Source: an uncultured Actinomycetes bacterium (GTDB taxonomy: Bacteria; Actinomycetota; Thermoleophilia; Solirubrobacterales; Solirubrobacteraceae). Taken from it: DNA of 44,227 nucleotides. The translations under genes and the position numbers were made by a program. Below the pieces are notes generated by a model that worked only from the letters and a program-made list of their open reading frames with translations, had not been told where the DNA came from and did not search any database. The stretch lies in assembly GCA_937888775.1 (NCBI GenBank), contig CALAQT010000468.1, positions 1-44,227 of the forward strand, in the 5' to 3' direction. Of this stretch, positions 23,344-32,536 are shown piece after piece (the first letter of the stretch is position 1; the number at the start of each line of letters is the position of its first letter).

Positions 23344-24224
23344 GAGAGCGCCGCTGGCATCGCGGCAAAGCCGCTCATCCCAGGACCCGTATGTGCACCG
23401 AGCGCGGGTGTGAGCGGGATAACCTCCGCGCGCGCCACACGGGTCACCGACGCGACCGCTTCCAGGATGGACTGAGCGGCCTGCTCGTCACTGGAATGGA
23501 AGGCGAGCACCCAGAGTGGCTGGCCCTTTGGGAGTTCACGCTCAGCGATCTCGCGAAACGTGGTGAGAACATGTGATTCCGTCCGCGCCAGCGCATATCG
23601 ATGTACCTCGCCCGAGCGCAGCTCGAGGATGGGACGCACGTCGAGCAAGCCGGACATGCTGGCAACGATCGAGGGGACGTGGCCACCACGCGCCAGGTAT
23701 TTCAGCGTTCGCAGTGTTCCGAACATGCGCACGGACCTGCACGCCTCGTGCACTCGGCGGTAGACGCAGTCCGCGGTCGCGCTGGCGGTGCAGAGCTCAG
23801 CGGCAGCTCTGGCCACCAGACCCAGACCCGCCGCGGCGGTGCCGGTGTCGATCACGGTCACCCGCCGCTCGTCTCCAGACTCGTGAAACAGGCGCGCCGC
23901 GAGGTTGGCCGCCGTGAACATGCCACTCAGGTGCTCGGGAAGCGTAAGGCAGACGATCTCGGCGCCATCAGCGCCGATGAGTGCCTCGAGGTACTCGCCC
24001 GGACTCGGTGCCGAGGTAGTCGCCCGCTCGCCAGCCTCCAGGCGGCGATAGAACTCCTCTGCAGTGATGTCCGCCACATCGCGTAGCACCTCCTCGCCGA
24101 ACACGATTCGTAGTGGGATCACGCTCGTTCCACGAGGGGGCGGAACAGCCAGGACCGCACCGCTGTCTACGACGAGCGCGCACGGTCGGTGTGGCGAGGG
24201 AATCTTCGTCTCCTGATTCGGCAC
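23340..24224 (-). CDS. DegV family fatty-acid-binding protein
   Basis: This is a 294-aa DegV-family protein, the group that includes FakB subunits presenting fatty acids to a kinase. VVDSGAVLAVP, then VIPLRIVFGEEVL, TTSAPSPGEYLEAL, LTLPEHLSGMFTAANLAA and GTLRTLKYLARGGHVP follow the family order, with the Thr/Ser that contact the carboxylate in TTSAPS. The first segment has VDSGA where VTDSTAD is usual. The start is GTG. It is co-translated with a PimA-like glycosyltransferase, which suggests a link to membrane-lipid metabolism. No DhaK-like kinase (FakA) is nearby. Confidence 0.9.
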   Translation of the reverse strand: MPNQETKIPSPHRPCALVVDSGAVLAVPPPRGTSVIPLRIVFGEEVLRDVADITAEEFYRRLEAGERATTSAPSPGEYLEALIGADGAEIVCLTLPEHLSGMFTAANLAARLFHESGDERRVTVIDTGTAAAGLGLVARAAAELCTASATADCVYRRVHEACRSVRMFGTLRTLKYLARGGHVPSIVASMSGLLDVRPILELRSGEVHRYALARTESHVLTTFREIAERELPKGQPLWVLAFHSSDEQAAQSILEAVASVTRVARAEVIPLTPALGAHTGPGMSGFAAMPAALS

Positions 24225-24251
24225 CTCAGCAGCTCAGGGCGACTGGGGCGT

Positions 24252-24410
24252 TCACTGTCCTGAACCCCGTTTCGACATGTGCTGCATGCTGACGGTGCTG
24301 CCGATTTCGGTGCTGCCGATTTGCCCGGTCGTCGTTGCCACAGCAGATCGGTGTCCGTCGCCGGCGAAACGGTGGCCGCACGCCACGCACTCATATTCGT
24401 ATACGGGCAT
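24252..24410 (-). CDS. Short FmdB-like zinc-ribbon protein, truncated
   Basis: This is a 52-aa product starting MPVYEYECVACGHRFAG, the exact opening of FmdB-family zinc ribbons. The family normally has a second CxxC about 15-20 residues later; here that half is missing and a Ser/Thr/Gly-rich stretch follows to the stop. It may be a decayed gene or a minimal variant. It lies between degV and the phosphoribosyltransferase gene on the same strand. Confidence 0.55.
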   Translation of the reverse strand: MPVYEYECVACGHRFAGDGHRSAVATTTGQIGSTEIGSTVSMQHMSKRGSGQ

Positions 24411-24425
24411 GGCACTCTCCTTCCA

Positions 24426-25772
24426 TCATCGGTGACCAACACTCGCAGTCAGAGCGAGGTGTGCCGTGAACCAGTTGCATGCGAGTTGTGCCACCGCCTC
24501 GAGTGCACCGGACTCCTCGAAGAGGTGGGTTGCGTTGGGAACGATCGCGAGTCGATTCTCACATCGCAGCTTCTCTTGCGCCGTGCGATTGAGCGCCAAG
24601 ACAACCGAGTCGTTTCCGCCGACGATGAGGAGGGTGGCAGCCCGCACAGAGGGGAGCTGCGACCCGGCCAGGTCAGGGCGACCACCGCGCGAGACGACTG
24701 CCGACACGGTATCCGGCAGCAGGGCCGCTGCTGCAAGGGCTGCCGCGGCCCCGGTGCTGGCTCCAAAGTAGCCGAACGCCATTCCTTTGCACTCTGGTCG
24801 ATTCTGCACCCAGCGCGTCACGCCGATGAGACGCTGTGTCAGAACGTCGATGTCGAAGACGTTGCGTCGATCCGATGATTCGCTCTCTGTCAAGAGATCG
24901 AAGAGCAGGGTTCCAAGCCCTGCGTTGTTGAGTGATCGCGCAACGCCGATGTTACGGGGGCTAAGTCGACTGCTCCCGCTCCCGTGGGCGAAGATAACCA
25001 TGCCCGCCGCACCGTCGGGGATGGTGAGATTCCCATCGAGCCGAAGCCCTTCGATGGGAATGGTGACGTTGTTGGCCCCTATGCCGCTGCGGTTCTGGGC
25101 GAGCAGACCGGTAACGGCTTCATCGGTGACCTGTGCGAAGTCCGAGTAGAACTGGCCAACGCCGTGGAACTCTTTGGGCGTTTCGAGGCACACGAGCTCG
25201 TCCGCAACTTTCGCCATCTCCGCGATCGTCTTGGCCGGGGCGACAGGCACCGCCAGGACAATTCGGCGAGCCCGTTCGCGGCGGAGAACCTCGATTGCTG
25301 CGCGAGCGGTGAATCCGGTGGCCAGCCCGTCATCGATGAGGATGACCGCGCGCCCCGCGACCGCCTCCCGCTGCGCGGAGCCGCGGTACCGTTCGACGCG
25401 CCGGGCTACCTCGCCTTCCTCTCGCGTCGCGACGGTCTCGACCTCTGCACCGGTGAGCCCTTCGGCTGCGATCACCAATGCGTTGAAGACACGAACTCCG
25501 CCTTCGCCGATCGCTCCCATGCCGAGCTCGGGCTGCCATGGGACTCCGAGTTTCCTAACGACAAGAACGTCGAGTGGTGCATTGAGTGACTTGGCCACCT
25601 CGAATGCAACGGGTATTCCGCCACGCGGTAGGCCGAGAACGACCGGATGATCGTCCCGAAACCTGTCGAGTAGTTGCGCGAGGCGGCGGCCTGCGTCCTT
25701 GCGATCCGTAAAAATGGCGGCATCTCTCCGTTTGCTCTGGAGAGTGACCGATGGGGCCCGCGACCTGTCCAT
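24426..25772 (-). CDS. Phosphoribosyltransferase-alpha/beta hydrolase fusion
   Basis: This is a 448-aa two-domain protein. Residues about 18-225 are a type I phosphoribosyltransferase: VVLGLPRGGIPVAFEVA, then the PRPP loop VILIDDGLATGFT with IDDG at 146-149. Residues about 230-448 are a dienelactone-hydrolase-like alpha/beta hydrolase: oxyanion segment FAHGSGSSR (271-279), nucleophile elbow GASTG with Ser339, and a late His in NATHLFEE. This fusion is known in many bacteria, but its substrate is not established. The start at 25772 has GAGGAG 7 bases upstream and shares a base with the stop of the small upstream gene, so they are coupled. Confidence 0.9.
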   Translation of the reverse strand: MDRSRAPSVTLQSKRRDAAIFTDRKDAGRRLAQLLDRFRDDHPVVLGLPRGGIPVAFEVAKSLNAPLDVLVVRKLGVPWQPELGMGAIGEGGVRVFNALVIAAEGLTGAEVETVATREEGEVARRVERYRGSAQREAVAGRAVILIDDGLATGFTARAAIEVLRRERARRIVLAVPVAPAKTIAEMAKVADELVCLETPKEFHGVGQFYSDFAQVTDEAVTGLLAQNRSGIGANNVTIPIEGLRLDGNLTIPDGAAGMVIFAHGSGSSRLSPRNIGVARSLNNAGLGTLLFDLLTESESSDRRNVFDIDVLTQRLIGVTRWVQNRPECKGMAFGYFGASTGAAAALAAAALLPDTVSAVVSRGGRPDLAGSQLPSVRAATLLIVGGNDSVVLALNRTAQEKLRCENRLAIVPNATHLFEESGALEAVAQLACNWFTAHLALTASVGHR

Positions 25773-26005
25773 CACATCTCCTCGCCGCGACGATGCGCCG
25801 ACTCCTGTGTGAGCGCATGCGCGTAACAACGCCCCATCTCATCAAGGGCCTGCTCGAGTCGGGCACGGACCTCGGCGCCGCGTCGAGCGTCGTCCACCAC
25901 GCGGCACAGTGCAACGCGGGCTCTGAAATGCGCGATGACTTGATTCTCGGGCCCTTCGGCGATGCGCTGATTCGTTTGGGTTTGGTGACGCGATATCCAC
26001 AACAT
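25772..26005 (-). CDS. Small protein coupled to the phosphoribosyltransferase gene
   Basis: This is a 77-aa soluble, mostly helical, charged protein (IAEGPENQVIAHFRARVALC, then DDARRGAEVRARLEQALDEM). AGGAG lies 9 bases before the ATG, and its TGA overlaps the next gene's ATG, which argues that it is real and expressed. I recognise no family. It may stabilise or regulate the fusion enzyme. Confidence 0.6.
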   Translation of the reverse strand: MLWISRHQTQTNQRIAEGPENQVIAHFRARVALCRVVDDARRGAEVRARLEQALDEMGRCYAHALTQESAHRRGEEM

Positions 26006-26137
26006 GGCGGCTGCTCCTGCAAGTCAGTGCTAACCACGATGCGACAATGGGACAGGCCGACCCAGAGCCAAATGGCATCAGGTTCCGAGACATAGGTCCT
26101 CACTTGCCTTAACCGCTCGCCGATACTGAGAACGCAC

Positions 26138-26170
26138 AGAAGTGGAAACCGGTCACCCGATTCCACTTCT
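26138..26170. terminator. Perfect 10-bp stem hairpin
   Basis: AGAAGTGGAA at 26138-26147 pairs exactly with TTCCACTTCT at 26161-26170 around a 13-base loop. It lies 133 bp upstream of the small gene on the minus strand. It could be a terminator of lost upstream genes or an operator for this operon; the AT-rich stem is unusual here. Confidence 0.4.
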
Positions 26171-26258
26171 CTTGGTGTCGCGGCGGACGAACCGCTGCCG
26201 CTCGGCTTGAGGTCTCTCACCCTGGCCTCCAGGAGGGGCCTGACCGCCCCCAGGGGCG

Positions 26259-26558
26259 TTGCAGCGGGCCACGGTGCGCGGCATGGACGCGGTGGTGCGG
26301 CTGGGCGGCGAGGAGTTCGTCGCGCTCCTTCAGGACTGCGACGCGGACGGTGCGGCGGTCGTCGCCGAGGCGATCCGCGTCGCCGTGCGCGACATCGCGT
26401 TGCCAGAGGGTTGCGGCCTTCCCCGCCTGACCGCGTCGATCGGCATCGCCGCCTACCCGGAGCACGCCAGCGACCTCGAGCAGCTTCTCGCTACCGCTGA
26501 CCGTGCCATGTATGCGGCCAAGCAGGGGGGTCGCGACCGCATCGCACGAGCCTCGGCG
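26259..26558 (+). pseudogene. Diguanylate cyclase (GGDEF) C-terminal fragment
   Basis: MDAVVRLGGEEFVALLQDCD, then GCGLPRLTASIGIAAYPEHA and LLATADRAMYAAKQGGRDR form the second half of a GGDEF domain with an intact RLGGEEF active-site loop. The first half, which holds the metal-binding Asp and the substrate pocket, and any sensor domain are missing. No start or ribosome site is seen, and the frame runs on into non-homologous sequence. It is a decayed cyclase gene. Confidence 0.7.
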
Positions 26559-26580
26559 CCCTCGGACGCCAGCACAATCG

Positions 26581-26754
26581 TCAACCTGCCGCGCCGCCAC
26601 CGACGCCGACCCTCGGCGCCGCGCCGCGCCGCCTCGCCGTCAACGCCGAACCGGCAGCGAAGGCGACCGCGTAGAGGATGCCGTACCAGTGCACGGCGAG
26701 ACCGCCAAGGTGCAGCGCGACCGGGTCGACACCGATGTGGACGACCCCGATCAT
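26581..26754 (-). pseudogene. Lgt (prolipoprotein diacylglyceryl transferase) N-terminal fragment
   Basis: The frame MIGVVHIGVDPVALHLGGLA followed by VHWYGILYAVAFAAG matches the N-terminus and first membrane helix of Lgt, the enzyme that lipidates lipoproteins. After about 45 residues it turns into Arg/Gly-rich sequence and stops at 57 aa. The rest of Lgt (about 250-300 aa, including HGGL and the catalytic Arg/His) is absent. It starts 13 bp after the membrane gene upstream, so it was probably the third gene of that operon before being cut. Confidence 0.55.
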
Positions 26755-26767
26755 TCCGTTGGAGTCC

Positions 26768-27112
26768 TCAACGATCGTGCGTCCGGGGCGACTCGCTGCT
26801 GTCGCGCAGAGCCCAGGCGCCGCCGAATCCGACCACGGTGCACAGGACGAGCGCGGTCGGGCCCGACGGTGCGGTGGGGGCCGAGACGCGGAACATCAGC
26901 CCTGCCAGGGTCAGGAGCGTCGCGTCCAGCATCCACCCCCAGACCAGGATGGAGCGCCAACGCGGCCGGTGCAGCGCCTCCATCATGACAACGGTGATCC
27001 CGCCGACGCCGAACGCCACACCCTCCCAGCCGTAATGGGCGGCAGGGGAGGTGGCGAGACCGACGAGCGTGATGGCGATCGCCCAGCTCAGGGGACGGCG
27101 CAGGAGGCTCAC
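26768..27112 (-). CDS. Small multi-helix membrane protein
   Basis: This is a 114-aa protein starting from GTG in a GTGA overlap with the stop of the phosphatase gene upstream, hence translationally coupled. About four hydrophobic segments (AIAITLVGLATS; VAFGVGGITVVMMEAL; LDATLLTLAGLMF; TALVLCTVVGFGGAW) fill most of the chain. No motif identifies a family. Linked to a BcrC-like phosphatase and an lgt remnant, it may act in envelope lipid metabolism. Confidence 0.6.
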   Translation of the reverse strand: MSLLRRPLSWAIAITLVGLATSPAAHYGWEGVAFGVGGITVVMMEALHRPRWRSILVWGWMLDATLLTLAGLMFRVSAPTAPSGPTALVLCTVVGFGGAWALRDSSESPRTHDR

Positions 27113-27726
27113 CGGGAGAGGCGGGGGGATGCAGTCCTGCCCAGCCGGATCGTTCGCAGGCGGCGGTGTTGCAGCCAGGCGTCGATGTGGTCGATGACTC
27201 TCTGCAGGGGCCCGAGCGCCGCCCAAGCGGCAAGGCCGCACCCCATGCCGATCAGGAACCCCGCGACCACGTCGATGGGATGGTGAACGCCGACGAAGAC
27301 ACGCGCCGCCGCGACCAGGAGAGCCATCACCGCGGCGGTGGCCGCCACCGGCCGGGAAGCCACGAGGCAACCCCCCGTAAGAGCCCCGAGGACGAGAAGG
27401 TGGTCGGAAGGGAAGGAGCCGTCGGCGGAGTGTGCGATCAGCGGGCTGAAGTGATCGACGACGAAGGGGCGGGCCTCCGGGACGAACGATGCCAGGACCT
27501 GCCCCAGGCCAAGCGCCACGACCGCACCAAGGGCGACCGCCAGGCCCGCCCGAAGCCCGGCCCGATGAAACCAGAGCAGCGCAACAACAGCCGCGGCGCC
27601 GTAGACGAGGTACTCGGCAAGCAGCCGCATGAGTTCGTCGAGGACGGCCACGTGGCCGGTGAGACCGTGGATGGTGGTGTCGAGGTCGCCGAGGAGCACG
27701 GAGTGGATAACGCCTCGCAAGGACAT
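27109..27726 (-). CDS. PAP2 phosphatase, BcrC-like (undecaprenyl pyrophosphatase)
   Basis: This is a 205-aa membrane phosphatase. The three PAP2 motifs are present: RP at 86-87 in FVPEARPFV, PSDH at 106-109 in GSFPSDHLL (PSGH in many relatives, PSDH in BcrC), and R142...H149...D152 in ARVFVGVHHPIDVVAG. The N-terminus LDTTIHGLTGHVAVLDELMR resembles BcrC/YbjG, which recycle undecaprenyl pyrophosphate for peptidoglycan synthesis and give bacitracin tolerance. The start MSLRGVIHS is chosen by family length; the open frame extends 75 codons upstream without support. It is divergent from the TauE/SafE gene. Confidence 0.85.
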   Translation of the reverse strand: MSLRGVIHSVLLGDLDTTIHGLTGHVAVLDELMRLLAEYLVYGAAAVVALLWFHRAGLRAGLAVALGAVVALGLGQVLASFVPEARPFVVDHFSPLIAHSADGSFPSDHLLVLGALTGGCLVASRPVAATAAVMALLVAAARVFVGVHHPIDVVAGFLIGMGCGLAAWAALGPLQRVIDHIDAWLQHRRLRTIRLGRTASPRLSR

Positions 27727-27862
27727 CGGTTCCAGCGCCCGCCACCGGGATCCAGACTGATGACCCAGGGTAAGCACGGATGTGGAGCCGGGAGCGGTGC
27801 CGAGTTGAGAATGGAGGGGTATCCGATCGCGAGAGCGTCCCTCCGTCACTAAGGAGTGCAGG

Positions 27863-28684
27863 GTGTCACCGACCGTCGTGGGGCTCCTCATCCTGCTCGG
27901 AGCGGCGGTCGGCCTCTTCGGCACCCTGGTGGGCGCGGGTGGCGGATTCATCCTGACGCCGGTTCTGCTGCTGGTCTACCCCGGCGACAGTCCTTCGACG
28001 ATCACGGCCATCACCCTGGTCGTCGTCTTCTTCAACGCCCTCTCGGGGTCGGCAGCGTATGCCCGCCAGCGGCGGATCGATTACCGGTCCGGCGTCGCCT
28101 TTGCCATCGCCACCTTCCCTGGCGCTGTCGCCGGGGCGCTGCTCGTCTCGGTCGCGCCGAGACGGCTCTTCGACGGCCTGATGGCGGCGCTCCTGGCTGC
28201 GCTGGCGGCGTGGCTGCTCATCGGGATGCGGCGGCCGAGCAGCGGATTCGCTCGTAGCCCGGGCAGGCCAAGGACGCTCACCGAGCGCGACGGAACAACC
28301 TACCGGTACGCGGTGCCGATGGGGCGCGGCGTCGCGTTCAGCGTTCTCGTCGGTTTCGTGTCGAGCTTCCTCGGGATCGGCGGCGGCGTCATTCATGTGC
28401 CTCTCCTGATCGGAGCGTTGGGGTTCCCAGTGCACGTGGCCACTGCGACCTCTCACTTCGTGCTCGCCAACATGTCGGCGGTGGGCACCGTGACTCACGT
28501 CCTGAGCGGGGACTTCTCGGGAGGCACGGGCATTCACCGCTCCATCGCACTCTCCATTGGCGTCGTCGCCGGCGCTCAAGCCGGCGCCGTTCTTTCCCAA
28601 CGCGTCCACGGCGTGGTCATTCAGCGGCTGCTCGCGCTCGCTCTCGGCGCGCTCGCCATCCGACTCCTCCTCGTCGTTCTGTGA
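27863..28684 (+). CDS. TauE/SafE family membrane transporter
   Basis: This is a 273-aa integral membrane protein of the TauE/SafE (DUF81) family, proposed exporters of sulfite or organosulfonates. The two half-repeats each carry the family glycine signature: GTLVGAGGGFILTPVLL (about residues 20-36) and SFLGIGGGVIHVPLLI (about 169-184). Eight helices are expected. A cytoplasmic loop of about 35 residues (RRPSSGFARSPGRPRTL) separates the halves. The start is GTG at 27863 with AAGGAG 6 bases upstream. The substrate is not predictable; no sulfur genes are nearby. Confidence 0.92.
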   Translation: MSPTVVGLLILLGAAVGLFGTLVGAGGGFILTPVLLLVYPGDSPSTITAITLVVVFFNALSGSAAYARQRRIDYRSGVAFAIATFPGAVAGALLVSVAPRRLFDGLMAALLAALAAWLLIGMRRPSSGFARSPGRPRTLTERDGTTYRYAVPMGRGVAFSVLVGFVSSFLGIGGGVIHVPLLIGALGFPVHVATATSHFVLANMSAVGTVTHVLSGDFSGGTGIHRSIALSIGVVAGAQAGAVLSQRVHGVVIQRLLALALGALAIRLLLVVL

Positions 28685-28843
28685 GTTGGCCACTGCACGG
28701 AGAGCGTTTGGCCGCCGTACGAGTGACTTTCGAGAGGGGCCGATTGCGCAGGAAGAATCGGTACCCGACCTCGGTCGACAGTCGTCAGCACCGTCGGGCT
28801 TCACTGCCCCTCACCGCATTGTCATCACCGCGACACTGTGTCC

Positions 28844-29809
28844 GTGACCTGCCGCGACGGGCTGGACTGGCGGACCGCGTCGGTGGTGGCTGCCGGGGTC
28901 GATGTGGCCGGGTTGCAGGCGGTGGCGGCGGCACTTCGGACCGATGCGTCTGTGCTCGAACTGGGAACCCTCTGGAAGTCGGCCAAATAGCTGGAGCAGC
29001 TCCAGGCCATGGAGGTTCACACCGTGGGTGATCTCCTCTCCCTGGATGCGGCGACAGCCCGGTACTCGGGGTCGGGGCTGGCATCGCTCCCGGAGCAGAT
29101 CGACATGGCCCGGGCGGCTCTTGGCCGCGAGCCCGTCTACCGGCGCAGGGGGGTGGCCCAGGTGGTGGTTCCGCGGGCCGACGTCGAGGTGGACGTCGAC
29201 ATGGAGAACTCTGAGGTGGGGGTTCATCTCTGGGGCAATCTCCGCACTGATCGAATCAATCCAACGGCACCGAGCTCCGAGTACATCTCCTTCGTCACCT
29301 GGGAGCCGCCGACACCGGCGCGTGAGGCGGAGAACTCGCATTCCTTCTGGCGCTGGCTGATGGGCATTCGTGCAGCGACTCATGCCCGGGGCTTGACCTT
29401 CCGTGCGTACTGCTACAACGCTGGCGCCGAAAACCAGTACCTCCGGCGTCTCGGTCTTTCTGCAGGCCTTGCCGAGGACGTCGAGGCGTTCATCGCCTCC
29501 GATGAGTGGGTGGACATGTTGAAGGTCTGGGATTCTCAGCTGATCACCGCCCGGGCGAGTGGCCTGAAGGTCGTGGCGCCGCTGATCGGGTTCCAGTGGG
29601 AGGTCGATGACGCTGGCGGTGGGGAATCGATGGTGCGGTATGACTCCGCCGCCGCTGGGGATGAGCCGGCGCGACGGTGGCTGTTGGACTACAACCGCGG
29701 CGACGTGGAGGCCACCCTTGCCCTGCGGGAGTGGATGGGATCGGCGCTTGTGCCTGGCGTTGATGACTCAGCCCCACACCCCAGTTACTCGTCGCGACCC
29801 CGACTCTGA
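28844..29809 (+). pseudogene. TM0106-family RecB-like nuclease, interrupted
   Basis: From 29009 the frame encodes 266 aa matching the C-terminal part of TM0106/YprB-type RecB-like nucleases with a ribonuclease-H-like domain: VDVDMENSEVGVHLWG, FRAYCYNAGAENQYLRR, WVDMLKVWDSQLI, LKVVAPLIGFQWEVDD and LLDYNRGDVEATLALREW. Upstream, the same frame continues with family-like sequence (VAAGVDVAGLQAVAAALR, LELGTLWKSAK) before and through a TAG at 28988-28990, so the stop interrupts the gene. The N-terminal Cas4-like nuclease domain is missing. ATG 29009 might start a shortened RNase-H-like protein, but no ribosome site is evident. It converges with and overlaps the end of the relaxase gene by 25 bp. 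Confidence 0.7.
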
Positions 29810-32511
29810 TCGCGGTCGTGGCGGCGGGAGCGGCGACGCCTCCGGGCGCGTTCCTCGTCCAGAGTGGTCCGAGCCGGAGCAGGAGGCTGCTGAGCCCGCT
29901 GCCGTTGGGCGTCGCGCAACCGCGTGAGGTTGGCCGCCTCGCCTTCGAGCCTGTCGACCTCCGCGCGGTCGGCAGAGTCGATTGCCATCGTCTGCGCGGC
30001 ACTCCGATCGAGGCTGCGCACCATCGGCCGCAGCGGGTCCTCGATGCGTTCCGTGCCGTGGGTGACGTCGTCGGGCAGCTGGCTCTCCCGCCGCACCACG
30101 TAGAGACGGTTGGCCTCCTGCCCGCGGGACAGCGCGGTGTAGGCCCATTCGCGGTAGGTGGCATCGTCGGCGAGGACGAAGGCGCGGGTGACGGTCTTGC
30201 CCTGGGCCTTGTGCCCGGTGAGTGCGTAGGCGTGACGGAGCCGCCGGGCCGTATAGCTCTCGGGGAGCTCGACATCGACGCCGTCGTCGGTCCGAACCGT
30301 CAGTCGGCGCTTGTCCTGGTCGATCTCGGTCACCGTACCCCGGGTGCCGTTGCGCACCCCCAGCCCGCGGGCATTCTTCATGGTCACCACCCGATCGCCC
30401 GCAGCGAACTCCCGCCCGGCGATCTCCAACGAGGCCTCGCCCAGCTCGCCCCCCGCCTTGCGCATCGCCCGGGCCTGGTCGTTGAGCCGGTCGACGTCGA
30501 CGTGGCGAGCCGCGATGATGACCGGCTGCGCTGCCGCATCGGTGGCCTGCTGGCGCGCCGTCCACCAGTCCTGCACGAGCTGGCGCCGGACCTCGTCGGC
30601 GTTGGCCCCGACCACGACCGCGTCCCGCCCCTGATACTCGGCGATGGCCCTGGCGACATCGCCGCTGCGCAGCCGCTCCAGCGCGTTGCGCTCCCAGGCC
30701 TCGCGCTGGCGCCGGTTCTCGATCAGCTCCACTGAGGTGGTCCGGTCCCGCAGACCGCGGAAGGCACCGCCGGCGTCGATCTCCGGCAGCTGATGGTCGT
30801 CCCCCACCAGGACCACCTTGGCGCCGCCACGCTGGGCCGCCTCGAGCAGCGGGGCCAGCTGCCGGGTGCCGACCATGGCCGCCTCGTCCACGACCACCAC
30901 CGAGTTCCGGGCCAGGCCGCCATGCTCGGGGTCGCTGATGTCGGCCATCAGCTGGGTCACGGTGTAGCTCGCAATCCCCGACTCACGCTGGAGGGTCCGA
31001 GCGGTCTCCGCGGCCAGGGCACACCCGACGACCCGATGGCCCGATGCCTCCCACGCCTCGCGGCAGGCTCCAAGCGCGGTCGTCTTGCCCGCTCCGGGCC
31101 GGCCGACGACCAGGACAACCCCGTCGCCGCCCGAGGCGACCGTCGTCACCATCCGGGCCTGCTCGTCGCTGAGGTAGGGGCGATTCTCGATGGCCCGGGC
31201 CACGGCGCCGGCGGTGGCCACGGCCACCCCCGTGCCGGACCGCTCGACCGCTGCCGCCACCAGGCGGCGCTCTGTCTCGAGCATCTCGGGCGTTGAGAAC
31301 CGGTACTCATCGGTCTGCGCGGCGACGGTCTTGCCGTCCTCCCGACGGATCACGTCGGTCCCCCGCAACTCGGTCGCCTTGCCGACGGGGACCACGTGCT
31401 GCGGGCTGGCCAGGTAGAACGACGCCAACTTCAGGACCTCGGCCACATCGCCCCCCTGGCGTAGCTGGTCACACCACGCTTGGATGACCTCCCGCTGGCC
31501 GAAGGTGCTGGCTCGTTGCGTCAGACCGGTGGCCGACGACAGCCGCTCGGCGATCTCCCGGCGCCCGGTGACATTGAGCGACCGGTACCTATCCCTGCCG
31601 GTGACCGCCTCCAGCCCCTCGACGGTCATCCCCAGCTGGAGACCGCGGGCCCGCCAGCCGTCGTGGAGCGTGGCACCGTCCACGCCGTACTCCTTGCTCT
31701 TGCGGGTATCGAGGGTGGCGATCTGCGCGGCCTTGGCGCTCGTCTCCCCCATCGCCTCCATCCGCCGCTCGATCTCCTCGCGTCGCTTCGAGAACGCCCG
31801 GCACACTTCGGGCTCGACCCCCTCGATCTCCGAGGTCCCCCGGTTAGCCTCGCCCCACTCCACGCCGAGGCGCTTGACCAGCTCCTTGCGCAGCTCGAAC
31901 TGGTACAGGTAGCCGGCCGTCTTGCCCCAGGCGTACAGCAGACGGGCATCGAGGGCAGACCACTTCCCGTCTCCTCCCAGGACCACGTTGGCCACCACGC
32001 AGTGGGTGTGCAGCGCCGGGTCGCCGGCGCGACTGCAGCGGTGCCGGAACGCCCCCACGATGAGACCGGTCGTGCCTTCGCGCCGAGCGCCCAGGTAGCC
32101 GCGACGGGTGAAGGCCACCCTCTCCTCGACGAACCGCATCGCCGCGGCGACGGCGACGTCGTGCGCCTCCTGAACCTGCTCGCTGACGGACTCCCCCGCC
32201 AGGCCCCAGAGCACCGAGACGGACTTCGGCGCCGAGAAGGTCAGGTCGAACCCGGGGGTCCTCTGGCCTCCGCGCGGCTCGCGTCCCAGCCACTCCCCCG
32301 TCGTGGGATTCCGTCCGGCGACCACCGCCAGGAAGTCCCCCGAGGCGACCTCCCCGCTCAGCTGCAACGCCATGAGACCGGTGCCCATCCACCGGCCCTC
32401 GGCCTCGCCGCGACCGACGTAGTAGTCGTCCCGGCCCTTGGCGACGGAGTCGAGGTAGTAGCTCCCGGCGGCCTTGCCGGTGTGGTTGGCGAGCTTCCCG
32501 ATCGACAGCAT
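29785..32511 (-). CDS. MobF-family conjugative relaxase/helicase (TrwC-TraI type)
   Basis: This is a 908-aa relaxase that would nick the transfer origin and unwind the strand for conjugation. Residues 1-300 are the TrwC relaxase domain: start MLSIGKLANHTGKAAGSYYL with the catalytic tyrosine pair at 18-19, a second pair in GRDDYYVG, and the metal-binding histidines in FRHRCSRAGDPALHTH. Residues about 430-850 are a RecD-like helicase: Walker A GRPGAGKT at 460-467, Walker B VVVVDEAAM (about 528-536), and the UvrD_C-type YALTGHKAQGKTV. The C-terminus is a charged Arg-rich coil. The start at 32511 is chosen because the family begins MLSIGKL; an ATG 7 codons upstream is possible. The length is typical. 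No coupling protein or secretion genes accompany it, so it would need a helper. Confidence 0.93.
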   Translation of the reverse strand: MLSIGKLANHTGKAAGSYYLDSVAKGRDDYYVGRGEAEGRWMGTGLMALQLSGEVASGDFLAVVAGRNPTTGEWLGREPRGGQRTPGFDLTFSAPKSVSVLWGLAGESVSEQVQEAHDVAVAAAMRFVEERVAFTRRGYLGARREGTTGLIVGAFRHRCSRAGDPALHTHCVVANVVLGGDGKWSALDARLLYAWGKTAGYLYQFELRKELVKRLGVEWGEANRGTSEIEGVEPEVCRAFSKRREEIERRMEAMGETSAKAAQIATLDTRKSKEYGVDGATLHDGWRARGLQLGMTVEGLEAVTGRDRYRSLNVTGRREIAERLSSATGLTQRASTFGQREVIQAWCDQLRQGGDVAEVLKLASFYLASPQHVVPVGKATELRGTDVIRREDGKTVAAQTDEYRFSTPEMLETERRLVAAAVERSGTGVAVATAGAVARAIENRPYLSDEQARMVTTVASGGDGVVLVVGRPGAGKTTALGACREAWEASGHRVVGCALAAETARTLQRESGIASYTVTQLMADISDPEHGGLARNSVVVVDEAAMVGTRQLAPLLEAAQRGGAKVVLVGDDHQLPEIDAGGAFRGLRDRTTSVELIENRRQREAWERNALERLRSGDVARAIAEYQGRDAVVVGANADEVRRQLVQDWWTARQQATDAAAQPVIIAARHVDVDRLNDQARAMRKAGGELGEASLEIAGREFAAGDRVVTMKNARGLGVRNGTRGTVTEIDQDKRRLTVRTDDGVDVELPESYTARRLRHAYALTGHKAQGKTVTRAFVLADDATYREWAYTALSRGQEANRLYVVRRESQLPDDVTHGTERIEDPLRPMVRSLDRSAAQTMAIDSADRAEVDRLEGEAANLTRLRDAQRQRAQQPPAPARTTLDEERARRRRRSRRHDRDQSRGRDE

Positions 32512-32536
32512 CTGGCGCCGAGAGTACCCCAAGGTG

